A stretch of 64,000 nt of DNA from NCBI GenBank assembly GCA_963721585.1, contig CAVRJN010000009.1:62001-126000 (forward strand), written 5' to 3'. The notes below the pieces were generated by a model. It did no database searches. It had not been told where the DNA came from and was given only the letters and a program-made list of their open reading frames with translations. Shown here piece after piece: positions 52,818 through 61,483 of this stretch (position 1 is the stretch's first letter; each line of letters starts with the position of its first letter). Source of the stretch: Bog-473 sp963721585 (GTDB lineage Bacteria; Actinomycetota; Acidimicrobiia; Acidimicrobiales; RAAP-2). A program made the position numbers and the translations under genes.

Positions 52818-53333
52818 TCAGATCGCCGGATCCCCTTGCAGCGCCCGGTCGATGAGCGGTCGCGCTCGTAGAGCCCAGTCCCCGATGACCCCGTCGAGAT
52901 CCTCGGAGGTGTCCTCGGCGACGAACAGGCCACGGGACGGAACCGACGCCCCCAGTTCGATCAGCAAGGGGCGGAGAAAGACCTCCGGGGCGAGGGCGTG
53001 GATGGGCGCGGCACCCGTCATCACCGGGACGGCGACGGTGGCGGCGAGGGCGTTGTTGCCATAACGATCGAGGAAGGCCTTGAGCAGGCCCGTGTACGTG
53101 GCCTTGTAGGTGGGAGACGCAACGATGACCAGGTCGCTCACCGCCACCTCGTCGAGCAGACCGGACACGGTGACTGACAGCGGATCGAAGAGTTCGGAGG
53201 CGACGTCGGCCAAGTCGAGGGTCACACGCCTGGTGGGCACTCCCGGTCGCTCCAGGGCATCGGCCACCCCCGACGCCACGTGCAAGGTGCGTGAACCGGA
53301 CTTCGGATTGCCGACGACGACGGCGATGCCCAC
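52818..53333 (-). CDS. NAD(P)H-dependent FMN reductase (SsuE/MsuE-like)
   Basis: 171 residues. Flavodoxin-like fold: VVVGNPKSGSRTLHVASGVA (phosphate loop), LVIVASPTYKATYTGLLKAF (SPTY FMN loop), AVPVMTGAAPIHALAPE. It supplies FMNH2 to two-component monooxygenases. It lies 30 bp after the last of four LLM monooxygenase genes, whose flavin partner it must be. Confidence 0.9.
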   Translation of the reverse strand: MGIAVVVGNPKSGSRTLHVASGVADALERPGVPTRRVTLDLADVASELFDPLSVTVSGLLDEVAVSDLVIVASPTYKATYTGLLKAFLDRYGNNALAATVAVPVMTGAAPIHALAPEVFLRPLLIELGASVPSRGLFVAEDTSEDLDGVIGDWALRARPLIDRALQGDPAI

Positions 53334-53363
53334 GAAAAGATCAGCCCGCCGGTAAACGCGTCG

Positions 53364-54575
53364 TCAACGACGTTCGCTCGCCGACAACTGACCGGTCATG
53401 GCGACCCTCGCACCCTCAACTGGTTGGTCGAACCATTCGTGAGCCAGAAGGGCGTAGGACCGCACTCGGTCCTGGTGGCTGTGCGTGATGGTGGTCACGA
53501 TGAGCTCGTCGGCTTCTGTCGCTTCTTGGAGGCGAGCGAGTCCCTGGACCACCGTGCCGGGCGATCCGACGATCTGACTGGCAACGCGATCGTGCACCAG
53601 GGCTTCGTCCCGCGGGTCCAGTGGCGGCGGGACGCCTCCACTGGATCGGGGAACGGGATGGCACCCTCGCCACAGCGGATGCTCCGCACCCATTCCGCGT
53701 AGCCCGCGGCGACATGTCGCGCCGTCTCGTCGTCGGGCCCCACGACCACGTCGGCGGAGACGGCCAGGTACGGACGTTCGAGGTCGGCGGACGGAACGAA
53801 CGCCTCACGGTAGGCCGCGCGCTGCGCTCAGGGCGGTCGCGGGGCTGATGTGATAGCTGGCGGCGAAGCGGAGGCCCAGCCGGCCTGCCACTTCCGCGCT
53901 CTCGCCGGGGCTCGATCCAAGTATCCACGGTTCTACCCGCGCCCCGGTACCGGGGACCGGGTGCGGGTCCAGCCCATCGTGGGAACGGTAGGAGCCGTCC
54001 AGCAGGCCCAGGATGTCCCCCACCAGGTCTGCATAGTCTGGCGACTTCGCACCTTCCTGTTGCAGCATCTGCCCGGTCAGCGTGATGCGGGGGGCGCCGG
54101 CCAAATGACGCAGCGAGGGTGCAACGGGAATGAGCAGCCCATTGGCGGTGTAGCGATCCTTCCGCTCCGCCTCTTCGCCGCCCGTCCCCGGTCCGCCCGA
54201 ACGTTCCAGCTTGTCCTTGAAGAACGTGCGACCACCGGAGCGGCCGACGCCCAGATCGACACGGCCGGGGTGCATCGCGTCCAGAAGACCGAACTCCTCT
54301 ACCACCGAAAGTGCCGTGCGGTGCCCGCTCTGCACCCCACCCGAGCCGAGCCGAATGCGCTCTGTCCTCGCGCCCGCCATTGCGATGAGGAGCGCCGGTG
54401 CCGATCCGGCCACGCCGGAGTTGAGATGGTGCTCGGCAAACCAATAGCGCCGGTACCCGAGCTGCTCGGCCACCTGGACGAGATCCATGGCATTGCACAG
54501 CGCTCTCCCGGCGTCGGACCCCGATACCACCGGCACCAGGTCCAGGATCCCGAGTGGGACGCGGGTGTGTGTCAT
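53364..54575 (-). pseudogene. LLM monooxygenase (MsnO8-like), two frameshifts
   Basis: ATG at 54575, overlapping the upstream stop (ATGA). VPLGILDLVPVVSGSDAGRA, YRRYWFAEHHLNSGVAGSAP, VQSGHRTALSVVEEFGLLDA, and GRVDLGVGRSGG mark the family. The first frame ends at a stop near 53805; a +/-1 shift at about 53814-53824 rejoins AYREAFVPSADLERPYLAV, and a compensating shift at about 53609-53617 rejoins DEALVHDRVASQIVGSPGTV and ELIVTTITHSHQDRVRSYALL to the stop at 53364. Both shifts are in GC/CG runs. As given it cannot make the full protein. Confidence 0.75.
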
Positions 54576-55956
54576 GCCAACACCGGCATCGTGATCTTCC
54601 TGGGGGAAGCACGCACCGGGCCCAGCCCAAGATGGTCCCGCAACGTCGAACCTTCATACTCGCGACGGAAGCGGCCGGCGTCCTGCAGGATCGGGACCAC
54701 TTTGTCGGCGAACTCGTCGAGCCCGCCAGGGGTCACATGAGGCACCAGGATGAACCCGTCTGCCGCTTCCCTGTCGACGGCTTCGACGATGTTGGTGGCG
54801 ACCTGAGCGGGCGTACCCACGAACGAAGCCGGGCTCGTCACCTCAATCATCAACTCGCGGATCGACAGCTTCTTCGCCTCCGCCAGCGCGCGCCATTCGG
54901 TGGCAGTCCTCAGCTTGTCCCGAGGCGTGGCGGCGCGCCCCTGCGAGACGTTCGGGGCGTCGAGGTCCGGTTCCACCTCGGGCAATGGCCCATCGGGGTC
55001 GTACGACGAGAGGTCGCGATTCCATACCTGCTCCAAGAAGAGGATCGCCGTCGGACCGCTGACCTGTTGGTGCCTGATGTGCTCGGCCCGCTCCACAGCG
55101 TCCGCGGGGGTGTCACCCAAGACGAATGTCGCTGCGGGAAGAATCTTCAGATCGTCGTGCGAGCGGCCATGGGCGGCCAGCCTGCCCTTCACGTCCCGGT
55201 AGAATTCCTGACCAGCCTCAATCTTCCCGTGTCGGCTGAAGACGCAGTCGGCAGCCTCGGCCGCGAACTCCGCCCCACGTCGGAGTCTCCGGCTTGAAAG
55301 ATCACCGGATGACCCTGTGGCGAGCGCGGCACGTTGAACCGTCCCGATATGTCGAACTGCGATCCGTGGTGTTCGAACTCCCCCTGTGACGAATCGACCA
55401 CGAATTGTCCAGTGGCGGCATCGGCGATGACTGCGTCCTCGCCCCAGCTGTCCCAGAGTGCACGTGCCACCTGGAGGAACTCTTTCGCTCGGTCGTATCG
55501 TGCCTCTTGAGGCAAGAAGCCACCCCGGCGGAAGTTCTCGCCCGTGAAGGCATCCCATGAGGTCACCACGTTCCAGGCCGCCCGTCCATTGGAAAGATGG
55601 TCGAGCGACGCAAACTGACGAGCCACCTCGAACGGCTCGTTGAACGTGGAGTTGATTGTGCCCGAGAGGCCGATGTGTTCTGTGACCGCCGCCAGGGCGG
55701 CGAGCACGGTGAACGTATCGGGCCTGCCCACGACGTCGAGGTCGTGGATCCGACCGTGCTGTTCGCGCAGCCTCAGGCCCTCGGCCAGGAAGAAGAAGTC
55801 GAACTTCGCCCGTTCAGCCGTCTGCGCCAGTTTGACGAACGATGAGAACTCAATGTGGCTCCCCGCAGCGGGGTCACTCCACACCGTGGTGTTATTGACC
55901 CCGGGGAAGTGCGCCGCCAAGTGCACCTGTTTGGCGCCCGAACGTGTGGTCGTCAT
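54572..55956 (-). pseudogene. NtaA/SnaA/DszA-type FMNH2-dependent monooxygenase, one frameshift
   Basis: The start ATG at 55956 overlaps the stop of the previous gene (ATGA). VHLAAHFPGVNNTTVW, KFDFFFLAEGLRLREQHGR, LSGTINSTFNEPFEVARQFA, GRAAWNVVTSWDAFTGENF and HPVIFQAGDSD are typical of the nitrilotriacetate/dibenzothiophene-sulfone monooxygenase group. At the C4 run 55273-55276 one base is missing; adding it rejoins GAEFAAEAADCVFSRHG through FVLGDTPADAVERAEH and VTSPASFVGTPAQVATNIVE to GRFRREYEGSTLRDHLGL. Otherwise a full-length copy. Confidence 0.8.
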
Positions 55957-57140
55957 ACCGACGCGTAGCGGCTCGTCGGACGCAGCAGCCCGAAGCGGGC
56001 CCGCAACGTCGATTCTTGATACGAGGGGGGCGCAACGAGCGATCGGCCAGCTCAGCCACCACCTCGTGAGTGATGGCATCGAAATCACGCGGAACGGCGC
56101 CGGGACGGAGCCGGAATCCCTCAATGCCGGCGGACTGCCATTCCGTCAGGAGGTCGACGAGCTCGGCTGGGGTGCCGGTGAAGATCAGTGCATCAGAACG
56201 CAATGGCCGGCCGTCGAGCTGATCGAGCCGCTCTTTTCGCGCCAGCGCTTGCCCCGGTTCGTCCTCGAGGAAGACGACGAGGTCGGCGACGACGCGAGGG
56301 GTGGATCCTCCCTTCCCACCGCCTCTTCGTGGCCGCGTATCCCCGCGACGAGGGCTCGGGCATTCTCACTCGAGTGGGGGGTGACGAAGACCACATCCGC
56401 CGAGCGGGCGGCCAACCGGAAGGCTGCGTCAACATGGGCCAGCACGCTGACGATGGGCTGACCCTGCGGGGGGCGAGGTGTGATGGATGGACCCCTGACC
56501 GAGAACCATGGGCCCTCGAACTCGATGTAGTGGAGCTTGTCCCGGTCGACAAAGCGTCCGGTCGCGACGTCACGGATCTCCGCGTCGTCTTCCCAGCTGT
56601 CCCAGAGGCGACGCACGACTTCGATGAAATCTGCCGCCTCGTCCATGAGGCCTGGGACTCCGGTCTGGATCGACGGGTCCCCGATGGCGCGACGACCGAA
56701 CTGCGCCGCTTCTAGACCAGTGGGCGAGATCCGGGCCTGCAGGCCCGCCCGGCCCCGGCTGACGTAGTCCAGCGTGGCGATGGACTTTGAAACATGGAAT
56801 GGTTCGGTATGGGTGGTGCTCGTGACGGGGATGATCCCCACCCTGGCCGTCTCCGGGGCCACCGCGCCGCGACCAGGACCGCGTCGAGCCTGCCGAGCAC
56901 CCGATCCGTGCGCCCTTCAGGGTGCTTCGCACTGGTCGACTGGAGGAGCAGCGAGTCCTCGATGGTGACGAAGTCGAGTCCGGCCCATTCCGCCTCCTGC
57001 AGCAGGCCGACCCAGTACCGGGGCCCGAAGACCTCCTGGGGGTGGACGTCTGTTTCGCGCCAGGCGGCGGGGTGCCAACCCACGCCGTCGAGCGCCACGG
57101 CCAGGTACGGCGGATGCAGGAGTGAGGAGTGGGGCGTCAT
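55953..57140 (-). pseudogene. NtaA-type LLM monooxygenase, three single-base frameshifts
   Basis: Begins ATG at 57140 (TPHSSLLHPPYLAVALDGVG, EWAGLDFVTIEDSLLLQS). Missing bases at about 56861-56866, 56293-56301 and in the G6 run 56025-56030 move it through all three frames and back: VAPETARVGIIPVTSTTHTE, DYVSRGRAGLQARISPTGLE; then RVVADLVVFLEDEPGQALAR and SDALIFTGTPAELVDLLTEW; then SYQESTLRARFGLLRPTSRY. The last frame ends in a TGA overlapping the next ATG, which confirms the reconstruction. All three changes are in the same direction. Confidence 0.75.
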
Positions 57141-57144
57141 CGCC

Positions 57145-58317
57145 TCAGACGGCGAGCGCGCGAGACGCCGCCTCGGCTGCAGCTGGCTCCTCGGGAGCCC
57201 GCGAAGAAGGACCGTTGGTGACCAGTGCGGTCGCTTCGTTGCCACCCGAGCCTCGAGGCGCAACGCGGTTGAGGAGGGGTAACACGTTCTCGCCGACCGC
57301 GTAGGCCTCCTCCAGATGGGGATGGCCCGACAAAATGAACTCATCGAGCCCGAGCTCGTGATATTCGGCGAGGCGCTCCGCCACCTGCTCATGGTTGCCG
57401 ACGAGCGCTGTCCCGGCTCCCGGGCGGACGAGACCGATGCCGGCCCACAGATTCGGACTGACCTCGAGTTCGCTGCGGTCTCCCCCGTGCAGCGAGAGCA
57501 TCCGCTGCTGCCCGATCGACTCGCTCTTCGAGAGCAGCTGTTGAGCAGCCGACACCAGAGCCGGATCCATGGTGTCCAGAAGCCGATCGGCCTCCCTCCA
57601 TGCCTCGGCCTCGGTGTCACGTGTGATCACGTGGAGGCGGATTCCGAACCGGACCTCTCTGCCTTCGGCCTCTGCTTTCGCCCGAACGTGTGCAATGCGC
57701 TCCCGCACCATGTCGGGTGGCTCGCCCCAGAGCAGGTACACATCGACGTGACGGGCGGCGACGTCCTCGGCCGCGTTCGACGCACCGCCGAAGAACACCT
57801 CGGGGATGGGATCCGGAGCGTGTCGCACCGTCGCACCTTTGACCCGGTAGTGCCATCCGCTGAAGTCGTAGGGGCTCCCGCTCCACGCGCCCCGCAAAAT
57901 GGCCAAGAACTCGTCGGTGCACGCGTAGCGCTCGTCGTGGGAGAGCCAGTCGCCGAAGCGCTGCTGCTCGGAGGTGTCCCCGCCGGTCACGATGTTGATC
58001 AGGAGACGGCCCCCGGTGAGGCGTTGAAAGGTCGCGGCCTGCTGAGCCGCCAAAGTCGGGTTGGTGATGCCGGGCCGGAACGCAACCAGGAACCGCAAGC
58101 GTGAGGTGTGCTGGCTCAGCGCCATCGTGACGAGCCAGGCGTCCTCGCAGTGGGTTCCGGTGGGCGTGAGCACGGCGTCAAAGCCAAGGTCGTCTGCCGC
58201 TCGAGCGACCTGACCCAGATACTCGAGAGAGGCCGGACGACCGTGGCCCCCGAGTCCCGGGACGACGTTCCGACTGTCGCCCGAGGTGGGGAGGAACCAG
58301 TGCGTCTGCAGTGCCAT
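57145..58317 (-). CDS. ssuD: FMNH2-dependent alkanesulfonate monooxygenase SsuD-like
   Basis: 390 residues, intact; ATG with GGAGG six bases before. MALQTHWFLPTSGDSRNV, FDAVLTPTGTHCEDAWLV (conserved Cys), LRFLVAFRPGITNPTLAAQQ, FQRLTGGRLLINIVTGGD, YDFSGWHYRVKGA, and PHLEEAYAVGENVLPLL match SsuD. It oxidises alkanesulfonates to aldehyde and sulfite with FMNH2 from the downstream reductase, releasing sulfur. First gene of a five-gene unit with its own strong promoter; no transport genes (ssuABC) are visible. Confidence 0.93.
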   Translation of the reverse strand: MALQTHWFLPTSGDSRNVVPGLGGHGRPASLEYLGQVARAADDLGFDAVLTPTGTHCEDAWLVTMALSQHTSRLRFLVAFRPGITNPTLAAQQAATFQRLTGGRLLINIVTGGDTSEQQRFGDWLSHDERYACTDEFLAILRGAWSGSPYDFSGWHYRVKGATVRHAPDPIPEVFFGGASNAAEDVAARHVDVYLLWGEPPDMVRERIAHVRAKAEAEGREVRFGIRLHVITRDTEAEAWREADRLLDTMDPALVSAAQQLLSKSESIGQQRMLSLHGGDRSELEVSPNLWAGIGLVRPGAGTALVGNHEQVAERLAEYHELGLDEFILSGHPHLEEAYAVGENVLPLLNRVAPRGSGGNEATALVTNGPSSRAPEEPAAAEAASRALAV

Positions 58318-58432
58318 AACGATCCTCCAAGCCGGTTCAGGCCGACGGAGCTTCTCCTTCCACGTCCTGGAGTCCGTGCCCCTTCACGATGTCCGGCATC
58401 GGACCCGGGAGCAGGGCAGACGTCTCTTTCTA

Positions 58433-58461
58433 AATATGACTTATTCAGTCGGATTTGTCAA
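58433..58461 (-). promoter_or_regulatory. sigma70-type promoter of the ssuD operon
   Basis: Minus strand TTGACA (58456-58461), exact 17-bp spacer, CATATT (58433-58438). The spacer holds GACT-GAATA-AGTC, a possible operator. The start would be near 58426, leaving a leader of about 110 nt that includes a 20-codon frame (58337-58399, MPDIVKGHGLQDVEGEAPSA) and a GTCCG-ATGC-CGGAC hairpin. Sulfur regulation is expected but no known riboswitch is recognised. Confidence 0.75.
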
Positions 58462-58539
58462 GATAGGGCGCGCGACCGGGAGTCGGGCAGTCGTCGGGAC
58501 GGTCTTTCTGCCCATGAGGCACGACGTCCTTCTGCGCCG

Positions 58540-59067
58540 TCAGACCGCCCGCGGCGTGGTGGACCAGATGTCGTTGCAGCGCTCGCACACCTCTTCGGGC
58601 ACCACGCCCACCTTCATCAGGACAGCGAACACCTTGCAGCCGAGGCACAGCCCGAGCACGGACTCCAGGAGGGCGGCGACCACCAAGAAGATGAGCACGA
58701 TCTGCGCCGCACCCCAGTAACCGAGCACCGTCAGGATCAGTGCCGTCACCGAGAACGCCACGCCCATCCCTTGCGCGAAGCGCTTCGAGGGCCCGGCAAC
58801 CGGTCTCTCTGCAACATGGAGCCTTGGCGTGACGACGCGGGTCACGAATTGCCCCAGCGGGCTCAGCGTCGGGCCGGACAGCACGCGGGCCACGAAGCCG
58901 TAGGCGAGGACCGCCGTGACCCATTTCAGGTTCAGCGTGATCGTCAGGACCGCGATGATGACCACACCACCCGCGACCAATCGGGCCGACACCTCGTTGA
59001 CCGGATTGGGAAAGGTGAAGATCCGGCGCGCCGAAGCGCTCAAGCCCCCCGATCGTGCTTCCGTCAT
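58540..59067 (-). CDS. DUF4395-family membrane protein
   Basis: 175 residues, ATG with GGGAG eight bases before. FPNPVNEVSARLVAGGVVII is the conserved N-terminal part; three to four membrane helices; RFAQGMGVAFSVTALILTVL; two Cys pairs near the end, GLCLGCKVF and VCERCND, which may form a thiol redox or metal site. DUF4395 proteins often occur with thioredoxin-like and sulfurtransferase genes. It is 54 bp downstream of the secreted-protein gene on the same strand. Confidence 0.85.
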   Translation of the reverse strand: MTEARSGGLSASARRIFTFPNPVNEVSARLVAGGVVIIAVLTITLNLKWVTAVLAYGFVARVLSGPTLSPLGQFVTRVVTPRLHVAERPVAGPSKRFAQGMGVAFSVTALILTVLGYWGAAQIVLIFLVVAALLESVLGLCLGCKVFAVLMKVGVVPEEVCERCNDIWSTTPRAV

Positions 59068-59121
59068 GACGATGCTCCCTTCGGTTCGAAGTCGTCGAGG
59101 ATTCTTCGACGGGAAATCCAC

Positions 59122-59820
59122 CTACCGCTTCGCCACGAAGGTGCCCGTCAGGTGCCAGTCCCCCGTGAAGCCGTTGAAGGGGCCGCCCACCACCTGGCTG
59201 GTCCAGTTCAGGACGAAGGCGTGCGTCTTGGCGTTGTACGTGCCCGTCACGGGCGCGGTGAGGCCCGGCTCGGCCCCGCCCGGCTTGGGCGAGCCCTGGT
59301 TGAAGTAGAGCTTGTTCCACGACGCGGACCAGGCCTCGAGCTGTCCCGAGATCTTCCCGCCGGCGACGCTGATCGATGGGGTCGGTACGTGATCACCGGT
59401 CTGGGGGTCCACTTGGTTGGTGGCGATGGAGAAGTCGATGGCAGTGAAGCTCTGGGGCTGCACGATGCTGTTGACCAGAGCCCCGCCGCTTGCGTTGAAG
59501 GCAGGGGTCGGGTTGGGCTGGTAGCTGCCCGTCACCAGCCCGCCCTTGGTGCCCGGGACGGCCAACGTGTAGCTCTTGTCGTCGCACGTCGAGTCGGGAT
59601 TGTCGAAGAACTTCCCGCCGGCCACGCTGCCACCCGGGACGATCATGCGGAAGTACGAGCCGGTGACGGTCTCGCCGGTGCATGCGCCCGGGCTCAGCTT
59701 GAACGTACCGACCAGCGCGTGCTTGCCGCTGGAGGCGCCGGCCGACGCGCCGGCGGCGATCACACTCAGCGATGCGGCAGCGAGGGCTAGCAGGAAGAAG
59801 AGGACGGTGCGACGGGTCAT
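59122..59820 (-). CDS. Secreted beta-rich protein, unknown function
   Basis: 232 residues. Signal peptide VLFFLLALAAASLSVIAAGA with likely cleavage near ASA-GAS. The mature part has short strands and two Cys pairs (SPGACTGETVTG, NPDSTCDDKS), with repeated 'VTGSY', 'LVTGSYQPNPTPAFNASGG' and 'VTGTYNAKTHAFVLNW' turns, and ends with WHLTGTFVAKR. Lipocalin- or CBM-like in pattern; no family recognised. Its start overlaps the stop of the duplicated membrane protein (ATGA), so the two are probably made together. Confidence 0.75.
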   Translation of the reverse strand: MTRRTVLFFLLALAAASLSVIAAGASAGASSGKHALVGTFKLSPGACTGETVTGSYFRMIVPGGSVAGGKFFDNPDSTCDDKSYTLAVPGTKGGLVTGSYQPNPTPAFNASGGALVNSIVQPQSFTAIDFSIATNQVDPQTGDHVPTPSISVAGGKISGQLEAWSASWNKLYFNQGSPKPGGAEPGLTAPVTGTYNAKTHAFVLNWTSQVVGGPFNGFTGDWHLTGTFVAKR

Positions 59821-60896
59821 GGGGCTCCTTCGGAGACGGTCAGAGATTGTGCGGGTGTCGGCTGGACGAACGGCTTCGGCTGGAGTTCGATCGAATGGTC
59901 GCTGCGGGCGGACGCGGTCCCGCCGGCGGCGTTGCGCCGGGAGCCGGCGACAACCACGAGCCCGGCGACCAGGAGGCCCGGGATCACGAAGAACCACGGG
60001 AAGAGAGGGAACGCCGGCAAGCTCGCGACGGCCTGGTAGTTGGTCACGTTGTCGCTCATCGCCCCGATCATCGGGGTCATGTCGTTGAGGATGTGCACCC
60101 AGTCCGTATCGAGCCTGGCCAGGGCCGGAAAACGCTGCGCGATCTCCGCGTGCGTGAGTCCCGTCTGCTCGAGTGCCGGCACGATGTCGAGCCGGATGGC
60201 CCCCTGCCCGACCGCCATCGATCCGAAGAAACCCTGAATCTGCTGGACGTTCTGCGTCGTTTCTATGTTCTCGAAGGCGGTCATCATGCGGCCACCGTCG
60301 GGAGCCCGCTGGAACATCTGGAACACGGCCGGGGCGGCGATCAACCCGACGCCGAGGATCAAGAGGATCCAGCGGCCGCGGCGCCAGCCGACCGGCCCGA
60401 GCAACACCGCGACGGCCACGCCGGCGATCAGGACGCCCGGGACGACGAAGAACCACGGGAACAACGTGAAGCTCGGCAGCGCGGCGACGGCCCGGTAGTT
60501 CCCGAGATTGCCCTGCACCTGGTCCATCAACCCGGTCATCTTCGAATCGATCGCCGGCCACTGCGTGTCGAAACCGGCGAAACCCGGGTGCGCCGCGTTG
60601 AAGCCACGCGGATCGGCACCCGCAGCGTCGAGGTAGGCGGCGACGCGGCTGTCGGTCTGGCGGACGCCGGCGTTGATCACACTCAGCTCGCGCTGGTAGC
60701 CATCGAGCCGGGCCGTCGTCATGTACGGCGCGAACCCATCGATCATGACGGCGCCCTTCGGCGCCTTGGAGAACATCCCGAACGCGAACGGTGCGACCAC
60801 CAGCCCTACGCCGATGACTGCCACGACCACGACGGCCCAGCGGTGCTCCGGCACCGCTTCCCCCCTCGTCGTCGTGGTCGTCGCCGTGGAGCCCAT
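59817..60896 (-). CDS. Membrane protein with internal duplication, unknown function
   Basis: 359 residues, four membrane helices. Two homologous halves: GVGLVVAPFAFGMFSKAPKG...NYRAVAALPSFTLFPWFFVVPG and GVGLIAAPAVFQMFQRAPDG...NYQAVASLPAFPLFPWFFVIPG. Each half is helix, extracytoplasmic helical loop of about 90 residues, Pro/Phe-rich re-entry 'LFPWFFV.PG', helix. The halves are clearly related but diverged. A C-terminal tail of about 40 residues is polar. Coupled to the secreted gene. No known function. Confidence 0.8.
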   Translation of the reverse strand: MGSTATTTTTRGEAVPEHRWAVVVVAVIGVGLVVAPFAFGMFSKAPKGAVMIDGFAPYMTTARLDGYQRELSVINAGVRQTDSRVAAYLDAAGADPRGFNAAHPGFAGFDTQWPAIDSKMTGLMDQVQGNLGNYRAVAALPSFTLFPWFFVVPGVLIAGVAVAVLLGPVGWRRGRWILLILGVGLIAAPAVFQMFQRAPDGGRMMTAFENIETTQNVQQIQGFFGSMAVGQGAIRLDIVPALEQTGLTHAEIAQRFPALARLDTDWVHILNDMTPMIGAMSDNVTNYQAVASLPAFPLFPWFFVIPGLLVAGLVVVAGSRRNAAGGTASARSDHSIELQPKPFVQPTPAQSLTVSEGAP

Positions 60897-61483
60897 GGCC
60901 TCTTCCTGCGTGTGCGCATTCCGCCCGGCCGCCCGGCCGTCCGGAGGAATATATGACCATTTCGCTCGGATTACTATTCATGAGCCGGCGGTTGGCAGTG
61001 CAGATCCACTCCGTACCTGGTAAACGAGCATTTTGGCGCCTGCAGCGAGGAAGGCGACGGCGATGTGGCGCGCCGTCCCGCCGGCCAGGGTCGTCAGTGG
61101 CCGGGAGATGCATGGCCTCGTGTGCGCACACCCGGAGAAGAACCAGGAGGATCGACGCCGCGACCATCCAGAGAGTCCGTGCCCGGCGTGCGGTGCTCTC
61201 CGCCCGCCTCCCCGCGTCGAATCGTCGTCGAAGCCTGCGTCCGCCGATCTCTTTGCGTTGTAAACTCTCGGTGCACGGAGCGATTGTCCGCGCCGTCGGC
61301 CTGATCCAAAAGGCTCCGTGAGCAGTCGTGTTCCTACGGAACCCTGAGGCCGGTTCGTGGATTGGGCCCGGGCACTTCAGGTCTCCCGTCTCCATTGCTC
61401 TTGGGAGAGACGATCCGTTGTCGATCCCCCGTCATCGAAGGCTGGGCGTTCCGGACCACGGTCGCCCGGAGAAGAGGTGCCCA
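60897..61483. other. Divergent intergenic region, AT-richer, no gene seen
   Basis: 587 bp between the duplicated membrane protein (minus) and the aldehyde dehydrogenase (plus). About 60945-60990 is AT-rich (GGAATATATGACC, GATTACTATTCATGA), the likely promoter zone for the minus operon. A plus frame open from 61328 joins the dehydrogenase frame, but the first 52 codons show no family resemblance. No repeats or hairpins stood out. Confidence 0.6.

Noticed and set aside
58318..58432. SAM-type riboswitch in the ssuD leader
   Set aside because: The conserved core and pseudoknot of SAM riboswitches could not be found; only short local hairpins are present.
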